Assembly: GCF_015645465.1 (NCBI RefSeq)
Contig: NZ_JADOEL010000001.1
Location: 1 to 64,000 of the forward strand
DNA length: 64,000 nucleotides
Direction: 5' to 3'
From: Herminiimonas contaminans
Lineage (GTDB): Bacteria; Pseudomonadota; Gammaproteobacteria; Burkholderiales; Burkholderiaceae_D
The notes below the pieces were generated by a model. The model was not told the origin of the DNA. It worked only from the letters and a program-made list of their open reading frames with translations, and ran no database searches. Each line of letters starts with the position of its first letter. The stretch's first letter is position 1. Shown here one piece after another: positions 1-8,361 of this stretch. Made by a program: the position numbers and the translations under genes.

Positions 1-127
1 GCTGGCTCCCATCGGGTATATTCCACCGGCGGAGGCTGAAGAAAACTATTACCGGCAGCTGACTGAAAAGGTCGCCGTCGAGGTCTAACTTAAACCAACC
101 GGCCTCCACGAAAACCGGGGCGCTTCA
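1..127 (+). mobile_element. Right end of an IS3-family insertion sequence
   Basis: The window opens in the last codons of an IS3-type transposase. About 40 bases after its stop lies a sequence that, read on the minus strand from 127, begins TGAAGCGCCCCGGTTTTCG, which resembles the terminal inverted repeat of IS3-group elements (TG at the tip). I place the element's tip at position 127. The rest of the IS, including its left end and the orfA/orfB frameshift, is outside the window. The IS insertion cut the neighbouring minus-strand gene, whose last codons now lie inside the IS repeat. Confidence 0.75.
2..88 (+). CDS. IS3-family transposase OrfB, C-terminal fragment
   Basis: This open frame enters from the left edge and ends at TAA 86-88. 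It encodes 28 residues beginning LAPIGYIPPAEAEENYY. The IGYIPPAEAE stretch is the usual C-terminal tail of OrfB (DDE integrase) of IS3-group elements. The catalytic DDE domain lies outside the window, so activity cannot be judged. The frame overlaps the end of the minus-strand ORF 85-738 by four bases, because that ORF reads out into the IS. Confidence 0.7.
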   Translation: MAPIGYIPPAEAEENYYRQLTEKVAVEV

Positions 128-738
128 TTACCGTTGTGTATAACAGTTCCATCGTCTGTATAACCGCCGAATCCGTTTTTGGCTCGGTACAGGTAGCAGA
201 GCGCTCCATTATCTAGATTTACAGCTTTCCATTTCCACTGGACTGAGTCCGGGTCACGCAGCGATTCTTTCACAGCAGTTTGTCCAAAGCTAATAGCGTA
301 AAGACGCGCATTTGCAGCAACTTTTTCAAGTTCTTCTTTTGCCTCACGGGTAGCCTTCTCTTGGCGTTCATCCTCTTTAGCCTTTACTGCGGCTGCTTTT
401 TCTGCCATTTTTTCTTCTTTGGTAAACGCTGGCGCAGATTCGATCGCATGATCTGGATTCGTGGTGCTTTCTTCAGAAACGCCTATCAAAAGCATGCCAA
501 CAAAAAACAATGACAATGGCAAAAGAAAAGGCAGTACCTTCAAAGAAAATTTGTTAAGACCGCCTTTATAACGAGATTGCAATCTCGCAGAAAGCTTAAT
601 AAGGGGTGACGCGGGGGTAATGCAAACTCCAGAAATAAAAATAACTACTCCTGCCATAAAATATTTAAACGCTAAAATCACTCCTATCAAAGCTACGAAG
701 CAACCGAATATCCAAAGCACACCCTTAAAGAAACGCAT
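85..738 (-). CDS. Membrane protein with coiled coil, C-terminus replaced by the IS3 end
   Basis: This is a 217-residue protein of unknown function. Hydrophobic segments lie at about residues 5-24, 27-45 and 68-88. They are followed by a highly charged, Ala/Lys/Glu-rich coiled coil at about 105-145. A C-terminal domain has the pattern AVKESLRDPDSVQW and KNGFGGYTDDG, which is seen in exported or membrane-anchored proteins of phage and island DNA that share a DPDSxxF/W...FGGY module. The last 13 residues (EAPRFSWRPVGLS) are encoded by the inverted repeat of the adjoining IS3 element, so the native C-terminus is lost. Codon use is AT-rich like the rest of the island. I do not recognise a specific function. 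It may still be made as a truncated protein. Confidence 0.6.
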   Translation of the reverse strand: MRFFKGVLWIFGCFVALIGVILAFKYFMAGVVIFISGVCITPASPLIKLSARLQSRYKGGLNKFSLKVLPFLLPLSLFFVGMLLIGVSEESTTNPDHAIESAPAFTKEEKMAEKAAAVKAKEDERQEKATREAKEELEKVAANARLYAISFGQTAVKESLRDPDSVQWKWKAVNLDNGALCYLYRAKNGFGGYTDDGTVIHNGNEAPRFSWRPVGLS

Positions 739-936
739 AATCCCCTCCCCCTATTTATTGTGCTTGGATTGTAGGCGGATATGTCCGGACTGGGAATAGC
801 TCAGGCTGATAGAGATTTTCTTAATTCAACGCGCAATATAGAACGTCACAAAAAGAGTTCAATGCCAAAATATGATTACTAATAACCAGCTCGCACCTTG
901 GTAAATGGTAGTACTCAAACTCGAAAAGGCTCATTG

Positions 937-2172
937 ATGAGTAAATCTAGCACTCCTACTACGTGCATTTATTGTTCAGGTGCTGGGCCATTTACGATAG
1001 AACATGTCATCCCCGCTGGACTTGGTGGAGACGACAAGCGTTTCCTTTTAAAAAAAATGGTCTGTGGTGATTGCAATACAAAAGTATTCTCACCTTTAGA
1101 GGCGGATTTTTTGCGCAACTCTACTGTTGCTTTGGGGCGTATTTTCATGCAGCCGTCCGGAAGAAAAAGAAACGGTGAATCCAACGCACCAAAATTCGGT
1201 GGTAGTTCAAAGCATCTATTGGACGCCGATGGACGTTTTAAAGAATTTGATTTTGGCATGTACGGCCGTCCAATCATTCTTCCTCAAATCGTGCAAAGCG
1301 ATGATCAGACGTATAACTCAAGCAGTATTGACATCGATTCGTTCAGAATTTTTGTGCAGGATGCTCAAACCATAATGGATGATTCGTTGACCTGTGTGCG
1401 GAAGATGTCAGATGATGAGGGCTCAAATATGCTTGCCACTAATTACATTTGGTCGAACAAACAGTATGTGACTGCCGGCGCAGCAGAAGTAGTTACGAAG
1501 CTTCCCAAAAAATATCTATGGCAAGCGGAAATGGAGGTGGTCAGTGATAAGAACGGTCCTTCTTATGCACGCTTATTTAAGAGACGAAATGGTCAACTTG
1601 TTATCAAAATTGGGGCAGATCGAGACATCGAAAAGGTGCTGACTTTTTTTCGAAAATGTTTTGAGCAGATTGATCTTGGTTCTATTAAAGAGAAAAATAT
1701 TGAAAACCCACTTGTCAGTGTGACCGCGAGTTTTCGCATCGATATTTTTCCAAGAATGATCGCAAAGATTGGGCTTAATCTCTTGGCTTATTTAACAGGA
1801 CCGGATTACGTGCGTATCAGCCAATTCGATCAGATCAAGCAAACGATCGTTACGGGGACTCCGGAACTTCCAATTGTTCCTGAGCAAATGAGGGCAGACA
1901 TGCTTCCAGTATTTGCTATGGTCCCTGAAGGGCACCATATGTTTGTGATTGCTGAAGTGCCGATGCCGAATGGACATTTGCAAATTGGAGTAGTTGCGCA
2001 CTTGTATGGTTCACAAGTTGAAAATGTTATTTTGGGTGTCAATCTACCATCCTCTAAATTGTCGTTACCGGTGATTTTCACGGTAGATTACCGCGCCCAT
2101 GTTATCGAGCAATACAGCTTCAATGCATTTTTCGAAAACTATGTCCGGCGCCTCCAAGAGACTAATGAATGA
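937..2172 (+). CDS. HNH-endonuclease-like protein
   Basis: I choose ATG 937 (411 aa), preceded by an AAAGG-like ribosome site, over a longer frame opening at TTG 898. The N-terminal 60 residues carry a zinc-type HNH signature: CIYCSG, then EHVIPAGLGGDD, then CGDCNTKVFSPLE. These are paired CxxC/CxxCN motifs around an EHV[IV]P core, as in small HNH nucleases found in restriction and anti-phage genes. The remaining about 330 residues have no motif I can name and probably form a sensor or regulatory part. It stands alone on the plus strand between minus-strand genes. A defence role is inferred only from fold and island context. Nuclease activity is plausible because the E-H and the cysteines are intact. 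Confidence 0.65.
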   Translation: MSKSSTPTTCIYCSGAGPFTIEHVIPAGLGGDDKRFLLKKMVCGDCNTKVFSPLEADFLRNSTVALGRIFMQPSGRKRNGESNAPKFGGSSKHLLDADGRFKEFDFGMYGRPIILPQIVQSDDQTYNSSSIDIDSFRIFVQDAQTIMDDSLTCVRKMSDDEGSNMLATNYIWSNKQYVTAGAAEVVTKLPKKYLWQAEMEVVSDKNGPSYARLFKRRNGQLVIKIGADRDIEKVLTFFRKCFEQIDLGSIKEKNIENPLVSVTASFRIDIFPRMIAKIGLNLLAYLTGPDYVRISQFDQIKQTIVTGTPELPIVPEQMRADMLPVFAMVPEGHHMFVIAEVPMPNGHLQIGVVAHLYGSQVENVILGVNLPSSKLSLPVIFTVDYRAHVIEQYSFNAFFENYVRRLQETNE

Positions 2173-2233
2173 TTGCTGTAGTCGCTTCCGGTGAGGAAAA
2201 AGTCGACCTTCATTTCGATCAATGAGAAGTTAA

Positions 2234-2329
2234 ATGAATGTATTTATAGACACAGAGTTCACGAACTTTCTTGATCCACACTTCATCAGTTTCGGTACGC
2301 GAATTCTTTCAACCATTGATTGGCCCTGA
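2234..2329 (+). pseudogene. Remnant of a 3'-5' exoribonuclease gene (N-terminal fragment)
   Basis: The frame starts MNVFIDTEFTNFLDPHFISFG and stops after 31 residues. The DTEFT motif followed by an ISxG strand is the start of the DEDD-type 3'-5' exoribonuclease family (Rv2179c-like), whose full length is near 160-180 aa. After the ISFG the frame loses similarity and hits TGA, and no continuation is seen in other frames before the next gene. It is therefore a decayed or rearranged fragment left in the island. It is too short for the usual ORF cut-off. Confidence 0.5.
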
Positions 2330-2403
2330 TCTTGATCTCGGACCTCCTACTAAAGCAAGTTTGCATCAGCTAAGAACCACGAGCCAGTAACAACGGGACC
2401 GAC

Positions 2404-2598
2404 ATGAAAAATAGAGTTAAGAAAAGACATTTTTATTTCTGCTTCATCTGCCGAGCTGCAGGGTACCAGCAGATGCCTCATGAAACGAAACGGCTAGAGG
2501 CATCGTTGCAGGATTTTGACCCTCTTCAGTTGGGTAATGAAGTGTGGGGGAATGTGGTGCCGGTTGGACTAGAGTTCGGTGCTGCTGAGATTACATAA
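2404..2598 (+). CDS. Small hypothetical ORF, doubtful
   Basis: This 64-codon frame lies in the gap between the HNH-like gene and the Abi_C gene. It has no clear ribosome site, no recognisable motif and a composition that does not distinguish it from chance. The interval 2173-2658 otherwise contains only the exoribonuclease remnant. It is listed so that the gap is accounted for; I would not defend it as a real gene. Confidence 0.15.
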   Translation: MKNRVKKRHFYFCFICRAAGYQQMPHETKRLEASLQDFDPLQLGNEVWGNVVPVGLEFGAAEIT

Positions 2599-2658
2599 GA
2601 GAACTGACTAATACGAATCAATGTGTGGTTCCGGTTGACTGAAGAGTTGGGCGTCGTT

Positions 2659-3423
2659 TCACTGTGCTGCTTTATGGCTCTTGATCAGGAACCAGCACAT
2701 GCTGAGTGCTAGGGAGCGGCCAAGACGAGCCATTTGTTCCTCGGAGATACCAACTGGTCGATGCGATCCCGGGCTAACAAAACCGTATACGCCGGCAAGA
2801 CCCTTTTCCTCTTCCGGGGTGATAAATCCTACAATCTTGAGAAATCCAATAACAGAACCCCACTTGGTATTGTCGTAGTGCGGAGAACTATTCGATTGCA
2901 TGGCAACAGCGATTGCCTTTGCCAACGTTTCTAGAGCGACGCGAATGTCGTTGAGGCAGGCGTTGTAATTAGGCGGCGATGTACGAAATAGCTCAGACGC
3001 CGAATTAATTTTTAATATGATCTCCTCGGCGTCAGGCAAGCCGGAAGCATTCAACTCAATAAGAAGGTCGTCGTCGAGTGAAGGAGAATCACTGATTGAT
3101 GGGTCAGTCTGCGTAATGTTTCTGCCTTCAATAAAATACCCATCGAGTTGCAAGCAACGGCACATGTCCGAAAATCGTTCGTCGTAACAATATTTTGGGC
3201 TTACACGGGAACGAAGGTCTCCTCCTGTTTGAGCAACTTCTTTGACAAGAGAAAGCAAGTTTTTATCATTCGCAGAAAGCAAGCAATTGGTAAGATCCGA
3301 GACCTGTTGCGGATTTATCTCAGAAATTCGCATGCCGTGTTTGTTCACCAACGCCACGCAGAAATCTTTTTGTTGGAGTTCGAGAAACTGTGCCAACGAA
3401 TAGCGGGTTCTTGATCCAATCAT
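2659..3423 (-). CDS. Abortive-infection-like protein (Abi_C domain)
   Basis: This is a 254-residue cytoplasmic protein. The C-terminal half (about 130-250) follows the Abi_C pattern: YNACLNDIRVALETLAKAI, then KWGSVIGFLKIVGFIT, then GLAGVYGFVSPGSHRP, then ARLGRSLALSMCWFLI. Proteins with this C-terminal domain are associated with abortive infection against phage and with mobile islands. The N-terminal half is not recognised. It is transcribed in the same direction as the recombinase operon but separated from gmtX by about 190 bases, so it probably has its own promoter. Function in phage defence is inferred from the domain and from its position as cargo beside the recombinases. No catalytic residues are known to me for this family. 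Confidence 0.7.
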   Translation of the reverse strand: MIGSRTRYSLAQFLELQQKDFCVALVNKHGMRISEINPQQVSDLTNCLLSANDKNLLSLVKEVAQTGGDLRSRVSPKYCYDERFSDMCRCLQLDGYFIEGRNITQTDPSISDSPSLDDDLLIELNASGLPDAEEIILKINSASELFRTSPPNYNACLNDIRVALETLAKAIAVAMQSNSSPHYDNTKWGSVIGFLKIVGFITPEEEKGLAGVYGFVSPGSHRPVGISEEQMARLGRSLALSMCWFLIKSHKAAQ

Positions 3424-3608
3424 ATGCGGCCTATTCTATTGAGATACCCAACGTTTGAGGTAAGGGGCACGGAGCCAACTTGCCGACGGAACGTCCTCTT
3501 GATCGTAATCTGTTGACGATCGCCCAGAATTGCCCCCGGAGGTGGCACTACAACGATGCGTCAGTTTAAGCGATTCTCCACACTGAAATCCTGATATGTC
3601 GATTATGG
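3424..3608. other. Intergenic stretch between Abi_C gene and gmtX
   Basis: About 185 bases with no convincing ORF on either strand. It contains several GATCG-type words and a short TGTTGACGATCG segment that gives the impression of a decayed insertion-sequence end, but I cannot identify the element. The promoter of the Abi_C gene should lie at its left side. Confidence 0.3.
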
Positions 3609-4274
3609 TTATGACATTAAAACTTTTCGAATAGCATTAGCAAATCCGATGTCAAAAATCTTTCGACCACGCGAATTCAAAATTTCGCCATTCTTCCCTT
3701 CGGTCCATCCTTCTTGCTCGAGAAATTCTCTAGAAATTGCAAGATCAAGCGCCTGCCTTTCCGTATCAGACAGATCAACGCTGCTCATAACTTGAATTAC
3801 TTGACCTTCAGCAGTGATGTTGATGTGGCCAGGGAGAACACGACGGTCAATTACAACACTGGCTTGAGAGCGAAGCAGCTTAACTTCTCCACGCAGGCGA
3901 TCCCTATCGGCGATAACGTATCCCACTAATGCTCGCATGGCCGGATCGCTTATATTCAGGAGCAGATTCCGATCATCCGGAATTGAATCTCGTGATTTGC
4001 GTTCGCTGGTTCGCTGAGTACCAATGGTAGCGAAGGTTGCCCAAGATCGAATGAGGGTCTTGAAGTCTTGAGATGTTGAATTGTATAGAGCCCGTTTAGA
4101 TAACCCTCCACGCTCTTGCGACATCATTCCTACCGTCGATAAAGAAAAGTCCCTACTACCAAGTCGATGGAGCTCGGCACACACCTCTTGCATAATTTGC
4201 AGGTTATGCTGTTTTTGTGGTCTAGATTCAGCGCAAAGGGCGTCGAAAAGTTGGGTGGGATCTATGGCTGTCAT
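3609..4274 (-). CDS. gmtX: GmtX-like partner protein of the recombinase trio
   Basis: This is a 221-residue soluble protein, third gene of the recombinase operon. I start it at ATG 4274, whose A is also the last base of the gmtZ stop (TGATG), so translation is coupled. It has no transmembrane segment. The N-terminal 80 residues are helical and could be a DNA-binding region, followed by a likely coiled coil (about 120-140) and a C-terminal domain ending IGFANAIRKVLM. Size, order and coupling match GmtX of the gamma-mobile-trio modules, whose precise biochemical role I do not know. The symbol is assigned by operon architecture more than by motif, so it is tentative. Confidence 0.6.
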   Translation of the reverse strand: MTAIDPTQLFDALCAESRPQKQHNLQIMQEVCAELHRLGSRDFSLSTVGMMSQERGGLSKRALYNSTSQDFKTLIRSWATFATIGTQRTSERKSRDSIPDDRNLLLNISDPAMRALVGYVIADRDRLRGEVKLLRSQASVVIDRRVLPGHINITAEGQVIQVMSSVDLSDTERQALDLAISREFLEQEGWTEGKNGEILNSRGRKIFDIGFANAIRKVLMS

Positions 4275-6853
4275 CAAGAGATATCCGATGGATGCGGCAA
4301 AGCTTTCGTCCTAGCTGCCAAGTCATATAGTCGCGCATGAGGCCGGTCTAGCTCTAATTCGAAGCGTGAGGTCCAGTCATCCTCTAGACCTAAGGCAGCC
4401 AGACTCTGTCCGGTCTCGATCATACCTACAACGCGCCGCAATCCGTTTCCGACATCGTCGGGCTGTGCAAGCACTGCCAAGTGATCCATAAAACGATTTC
4501 CCAATTGCAGCTGCTCGTCACGTGATAATTGTGCAAACACCGGTTGGTAGCCGTCCCGGTAAAGAGCACTATCAAGTAATTGCGATCGACGGAAAACTGC
4601 CTCGCCTGGATTTTCGTCAGGATACAACTCAGCATCCTGACAAATGCCGGATAGTTGTAGTAGCTCCGATTGCGTATTTTCAAAAACCAACTTCAAATCT
4701 TGCATGCCTCCGACAGCAATGAGTTGTTGTTTATCTTTTCCTTCCTGAGGGCCTTTCTCTATTAAACTGAAGCAACGCTTGATAAGTCTAAAAGTGGCGA
4801 TTAGATCATGTCCTAGTTGGTCCGTTTTTGTAATTGCTGACTCCCAATGGGTGGAGGCTCTTACCAGATCTGCCTGTCCCGTAAATGGCGTTTTAGCCAA
4901 TTCGGCCTGATAACGCTGAGCTTTTAGCGACTCCATAGAAACTTCATGCTTCTTGGCAACCTTTGCTTCTTCAACAAGGTGGTAACTCAGGTTATTAAAA
5001 TGAGCTCGGAGTGCATCGATATAGTGTGGTTCGGTAATAAACCAGCGGCAACGTACGCAGTTACCTGCGCCACCAGGCACAGGAGCATAAATGTTGTTGG
5101 AGGCATCTTTGGTATTGCTTCGAAGAAGCTCGCCACCGTTTAGGCAACCTCCGATTTTTCCGTTGAATTCATCTGGCGAAGTATTACCGCCTACTAAACA
5201 CATTCCGTAACTCCGCCCCATCCAGCCAGCAGGATTTCGGTCCTCTGGACGTATGGCCAATGCAGCCTTAATCCCTTCGATGTTGTTTGCTACTAATTTT
5301 TTGCTTAGTTCGCTGTATTCTGCCTCGAGCAAGAAATCTCGGAGACCTATCTCAGCAGTTTCTTGTAATTTTTTACTCGCATCATCGAGTATGCGTGTCA
5401 TTTTCACGACCCCAATCTTCGTGTAATAAAGGGTCATGATGACGCGACTATGTCCAGCAACCAATTTGGCAAGAACAACAAGGGGCACTTCTGCATCGAC
5501 GGCAAGGCAGGTCAGCAGTGACACGCGCAGACTATGCAATGGATAGAGTGTCGTTCGTGTTTTGTCTTCCACCACAAATTTTAACGGTCTCCCCTCTCCA
5601 GCTGTTTCTCCGCGCGCTGCACAACGTAATTCCAGTTCTTTGAGGAGCCGGTACCATAACGAGAACATTGTTTCGTCAATAATAGGCTTATAGCGATCAT
5701 CATCTTCAGCGGCCGCATCTCGAAACAAAAAACATGTATTCGGCATGCGAGATAATTGATAGTCAGATCGCGGGCCTTTCAAGTGTCGATGATCAAGATC
5801 ATGCCAACTAATTGCGTGTGGAAGAGGGTTATATTTTTCCTGCCAATTGCGCAGCTTCTCTAGCCAATATAGAAGTTCGGTATGCTGCCAGGGAATCACG
5901 TAGCCTGTTTCCCCTTGCTTGGTTACATCCGCAGTCTTGTTAGTGTTGATGTAAAGCGATGTACGGATTTCCCCAAGATCGAGATCACTCTGCTGTCGAA
6001 ATATCCCGCGTTCAATCGGTTTTTTCTTGGTCCCCTCAGCATGTAGCCCGCGATTATTAAGCCAGCCGTTTGAGGTGTAACGCAAAGTGTCAGCTTCTCC
6101 TGAGTCCAGCATACGAACTTGGTGCGTGCGCAAGGGAATAATAAGTTTGGTAAGCAAAGCCACTGAGCGAGCTGGGCTCCACAATTCAAATATTTGCCTG
6201 TTTCCGCGCTTATAGCTAGTTCGTCGAGTTCGCCAAACACAATCAGGATCTTTGTAATCAATCTTGTCTTCAGTCACCTCAAACCAATCGTTACGCACTC
6301 CGTGGTGGCCATGTTTCACCGTGTGTGCCCACTCCCATTCACGAAATGTTTTTCCCGATGCAAGGCACTCGCGCAACTCAACGATATATCGGTAGGGTAG
6401 TGGCGAATGTACTGACTCATTGGGACGAATCGCTCCCTTTTGACTACGATAAGGAACTGGATTCCAAAATGCAGGACTGACCACAGGATGTCCATCATCA
6501 TCAGGCTCCGAGAAATGATTCTCTAGCACCCAATCGAGAAAGATACGAACCTTATTATTCCATTTGATTCCACCATGCGATTGCGGCAAAGCGACCGTGT
6601 AGAAGTCAGGGAGTGGCTGGTTCCGTCGCATGAGGATGGAGGGTGCGAGAGGAAGACTTAATTCGTGCAAATAGTTTTTGAAAAATCGACGTAAACCGTT
6701 AATACGATCAGGCAATCCCAAGTGTTGAGTTGCCAACCAAGTGACAGCCAGTTTTTGCCACTCAGAGAATTCAGGACCGAGTTCACGGATCATCCACTCA
6801 AAGTTCACATCGGCTGCAACAGGCGTACGAATACTTCTTTTTCTTCTTGGCAT
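4274..6853 (-). CDS. gmtZ: GmtZ-like large tyrosine recombinase/integrase
   Basis: This is an 859-residue DNA recombinase. The catalytic residues of the tyrosine recombinase fold can be picked out: a first arginine in PLRTHQVRMLDSGEAD (about 239-252), HSLR at about 440-443, GHS at about 467-469 and the candidate nucleophile in TLYYTK at about 475-479. The C-terminal part has a cysteine cluster (MCLVGG, GGCLNGG, NCVRCRWF at about 575-615) typical of large integrases of this type and probably zinc-binding, followed by a helical region. It is the middle gene of a three-gene operon, five bases behind gmtY and coupled to gmtX. The length near 860 aa fits GmtZ of gamma-mobile-trio systems. It acts, by family, in DNA cleavage and strand exchange during island integration. 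Confidence 0.7.
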   Translation of the reverse strand: MPRRKRSIRTPVAADVNFEWMIRELGPEFSEWQKLAVTWLATQHLGLPDRINGLRRFFKNYLHELSLPLAPSILMRRNQPLPDFYTVALPQSHGGIKWNNKVRIFLDWVLENHFSEPDDDGHPVVSPAFWNPVPYRSQKGAIRPNESVHSPLPYRYIVELRECLASGKTFREWEWAHTVKHGHHGVRNDWFEVTEDKIDYKDPDCVWRTRRTSYKRGNRQIFELWSPARSVALLTKLIIPLRTHQVRMLDSGEADTLRYTSNGWLNNRGLHAEGTKKKPIERGIFRQQSDLDLGEIRTSLYINTNKTADVTKQGETGYVIPWQHTELLYWLEKLRNWQEKYNPLPHAISWHDLDHRHLKGPRSDYQLSRMPNTCFLFRDAAAEDDDRYKPIIDETMFSLWYRLLKELELRCAARGETAGEGRPLKFVVEDKTRTTLYPLHSLRVSLLTCLAVDAEVPLVVLAKLVAGHSRVIMTLYYTKIGVVKMTRILDDASKKLQETAEIGLRDFLLEAEYSELSKKLVANNIEGIKAALAIRPEDRNPAGWMGRSYGMCLVGGNTSPDEFNGKIGGCLNGGELLRSNTKDASNNIYAPVPGGAGNCVRCRWFITEPHYIDALRAHFNNLSYHLVEEAKVAKKHEVSMESLKAQRYQAELAKTPFTGQADLVRASTHWESAITKTDQLGHDLIATFRLIKRCFSLIEKGPQEGKDKQQLIAVGGMQDLKLVFENTQSELLQLSGICQDAELYPDENPGEAVFRRSQLLDSALYRDGYQPVFAQLSRDEQLQLGNRFMDHLAVLAQPDDVGNGLRRVVGMIETGQSLAALGLEDDWTSRFELELDRPHARLYDLAARTKALPHPSDIS

Positions 6854-6858
6854 AGAAA

Positions 6859-8361
6859 TTACCTAAGTTTTGGATTAGGGCCAGATAGAAGCCCGTCAGG
6901 ATCAACGTCTTCGAATCCATACGCCAATAATTTTTTGAGATCGAATGCTGGCTCTACATGACGCCCCTCCGCCGCTAGGAGGTCAAGTGTATGTGTGGCC
7001 GCATTGAGAGCGTTACTTACGTCTGTTGCACTTGGCGCGGTATAGATTGCTTGAGATGCAATGGATTTGTGATGCAGAGCTCTTTGCTTGACTTGTGGAG
7101 ACACTCCACTGCGCATGAGTCTTCTCCCATAGGCATGGCGATGTGCGTGCGGTGTTGTACCCGAGGCCTTAGATGGAATTAACCCAATGCGACTTATAGC
7201 CCGTTGATGAGCTTGCTTGTAGTTGTCGATGCTGTACATGTCGCCTGCCGTGCCGTTTTTATGAACGACGAATGCATATGGATGAACACGAGGTAAATGT
7301 ATGAGTTCGTTCAGGTACGTTTTCCATAAAAGCAAAAACAGTTTCCCCAACTCGGGTTGAAACCAATATGCCTCCATATAGTAATTACCATCGAGATTTG
7401 GGTCTTTCCAACCTGCATAACTCGTATTCATTAATTCATTACGAGGTTTCATTGCAAACTTACCGGCAAGATAAGCTGCACGATTGCACTTAATTGGGCG
7501 ACCCCGCTCGTCAAGCCAGTCGTCAGGCGCTTCTCCTAAGCTTGGATGGTGGATCCGTACCTGAGCCGATGATGGGTCAAGTGGATTAGATTTCACATCA
7601 TTAACCCATAAATGGAAGCACTCAGACAAACGAAAACCTGCACCGTGCATCAATAACGTGATTAGGCAGTCTCTGATATTCAGACGACTTTGTAGAGGGT
7701 CATGACCACTACCTCTAACAAGGCGAAAGCCGCGTAACAATAGATCTTCAAAGTGCTTCTCTGGAAATGCTACCGCGTCATCAGATACGCTGACTTTGGG
7801 AGATCGTCGTGCCAGAGTGCTGCGACTTGCCTCAGCTTGAGCAGGAGATATGCTGCGTCTGATATGACCGAGGAACGCACGATCCTTGCGAGCCATTGAG
7901 GCCGCAATAGCGACCATTTCGTCGTAAGTACTGGCGGAGCGTAAAGGGTTGAGTACATTGCCGCCCTGTCGATCGGCTAACCAACAAGAAAAATCCGTCA
8001 GGCGAGTAAGAATATTGCCGATAACGCGATGATTCTCGGGCTTCCAGTACAGACCACTTGGGTCACTCCCGTCAGGCCCGACAGTGCCAGAGTAAAGACG
8101 CTGGATAAAACTGTGAAATAGGCTTTCAGAATCTACGGGAAGGCACGCGTTAGCTTTAATGTATCTGAGCAGTAGTGCGACGTCATGCACGACTTTGCGC
8201 ATCCAGGACAGACTACGATCATGTTGACGCCATAGGATGTAATCAACAAGAGGCAGGAATGGACCATCACTAGTGAGAATTACAGGGATTTCAGAGATCG
8301 CACCTGTCGCGTCTGATAAAACCTTTGCGCGAACGGTAACCAGCTCGATTAACTTTTCCAT
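6859..8361 (-). CDS. gmtY: GmtY-like tyrosine recombinase
   Basis: This 500-residue tyrosine recombinase is the first gene of the trio and lies nearest the island boundary. Residues 1-170 form the SAM-like DNA-binding part. The catalytic domain shows Arg I in GAGFRLSECFHLW (R244), the HxxR box as HAHRHAYG (about 405-412), LHHKS (about 428-432) and the tyrosine in AIYTAP (about Y440). All key residues are present, so the enzyme should be active. Transcription starts in the AT-rich 180-base gap between it and the disrupted srkA. Two adjacent tyrosine recombinases plus a small helical partner is the diagnostic layout of gamma-mobile-trio islands. A generic tripartite integrase is the alternative reading. 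Confidence 0.75.
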   Translation of the reverse strand: MEKLIELVTVRAKVLSDATGAISEIPVILTSDGPFLPLVDYILWRQHDRSLSWMRKVVHDVALLLRYIKANACLPVDSESLFHSFIQRLYSGTVGPDGSDPSGLYWKPENHRVIGNILTRLTDFSCWLADRQGGNVLNPLRSASTYDEMVAIAASMARKDRAFLGHIRRSISPAQAEASRSTLARRSPKVSVSDDAVAFPEKHFEDLLLRGFRLVRGSGHDPLQSRLNIRDCLITLLMHGAGFRLSECFHLWVNDVKSNPLDPSSAQVRIHHPSLGEAPDDWLDERGRPIKCNRAAYLAGKFAMKPRNELMNTSYAGWKDPNLDGNYYMEAYWFQPELGKLFLLLWKTYLNELIHLPRVHPYAFVVHKNGTAGDMYSIDNYKQAHQRAISRIGLIPSKASGTTPHAHRHAYGRRLMRSGVSPQVKQRALHHKSIASQAIYTAPSATDVSNALNAATHTLDLLAAEGRHVEPAFDLKKLLAYGFEDVDPDGLLSGPNPKLR

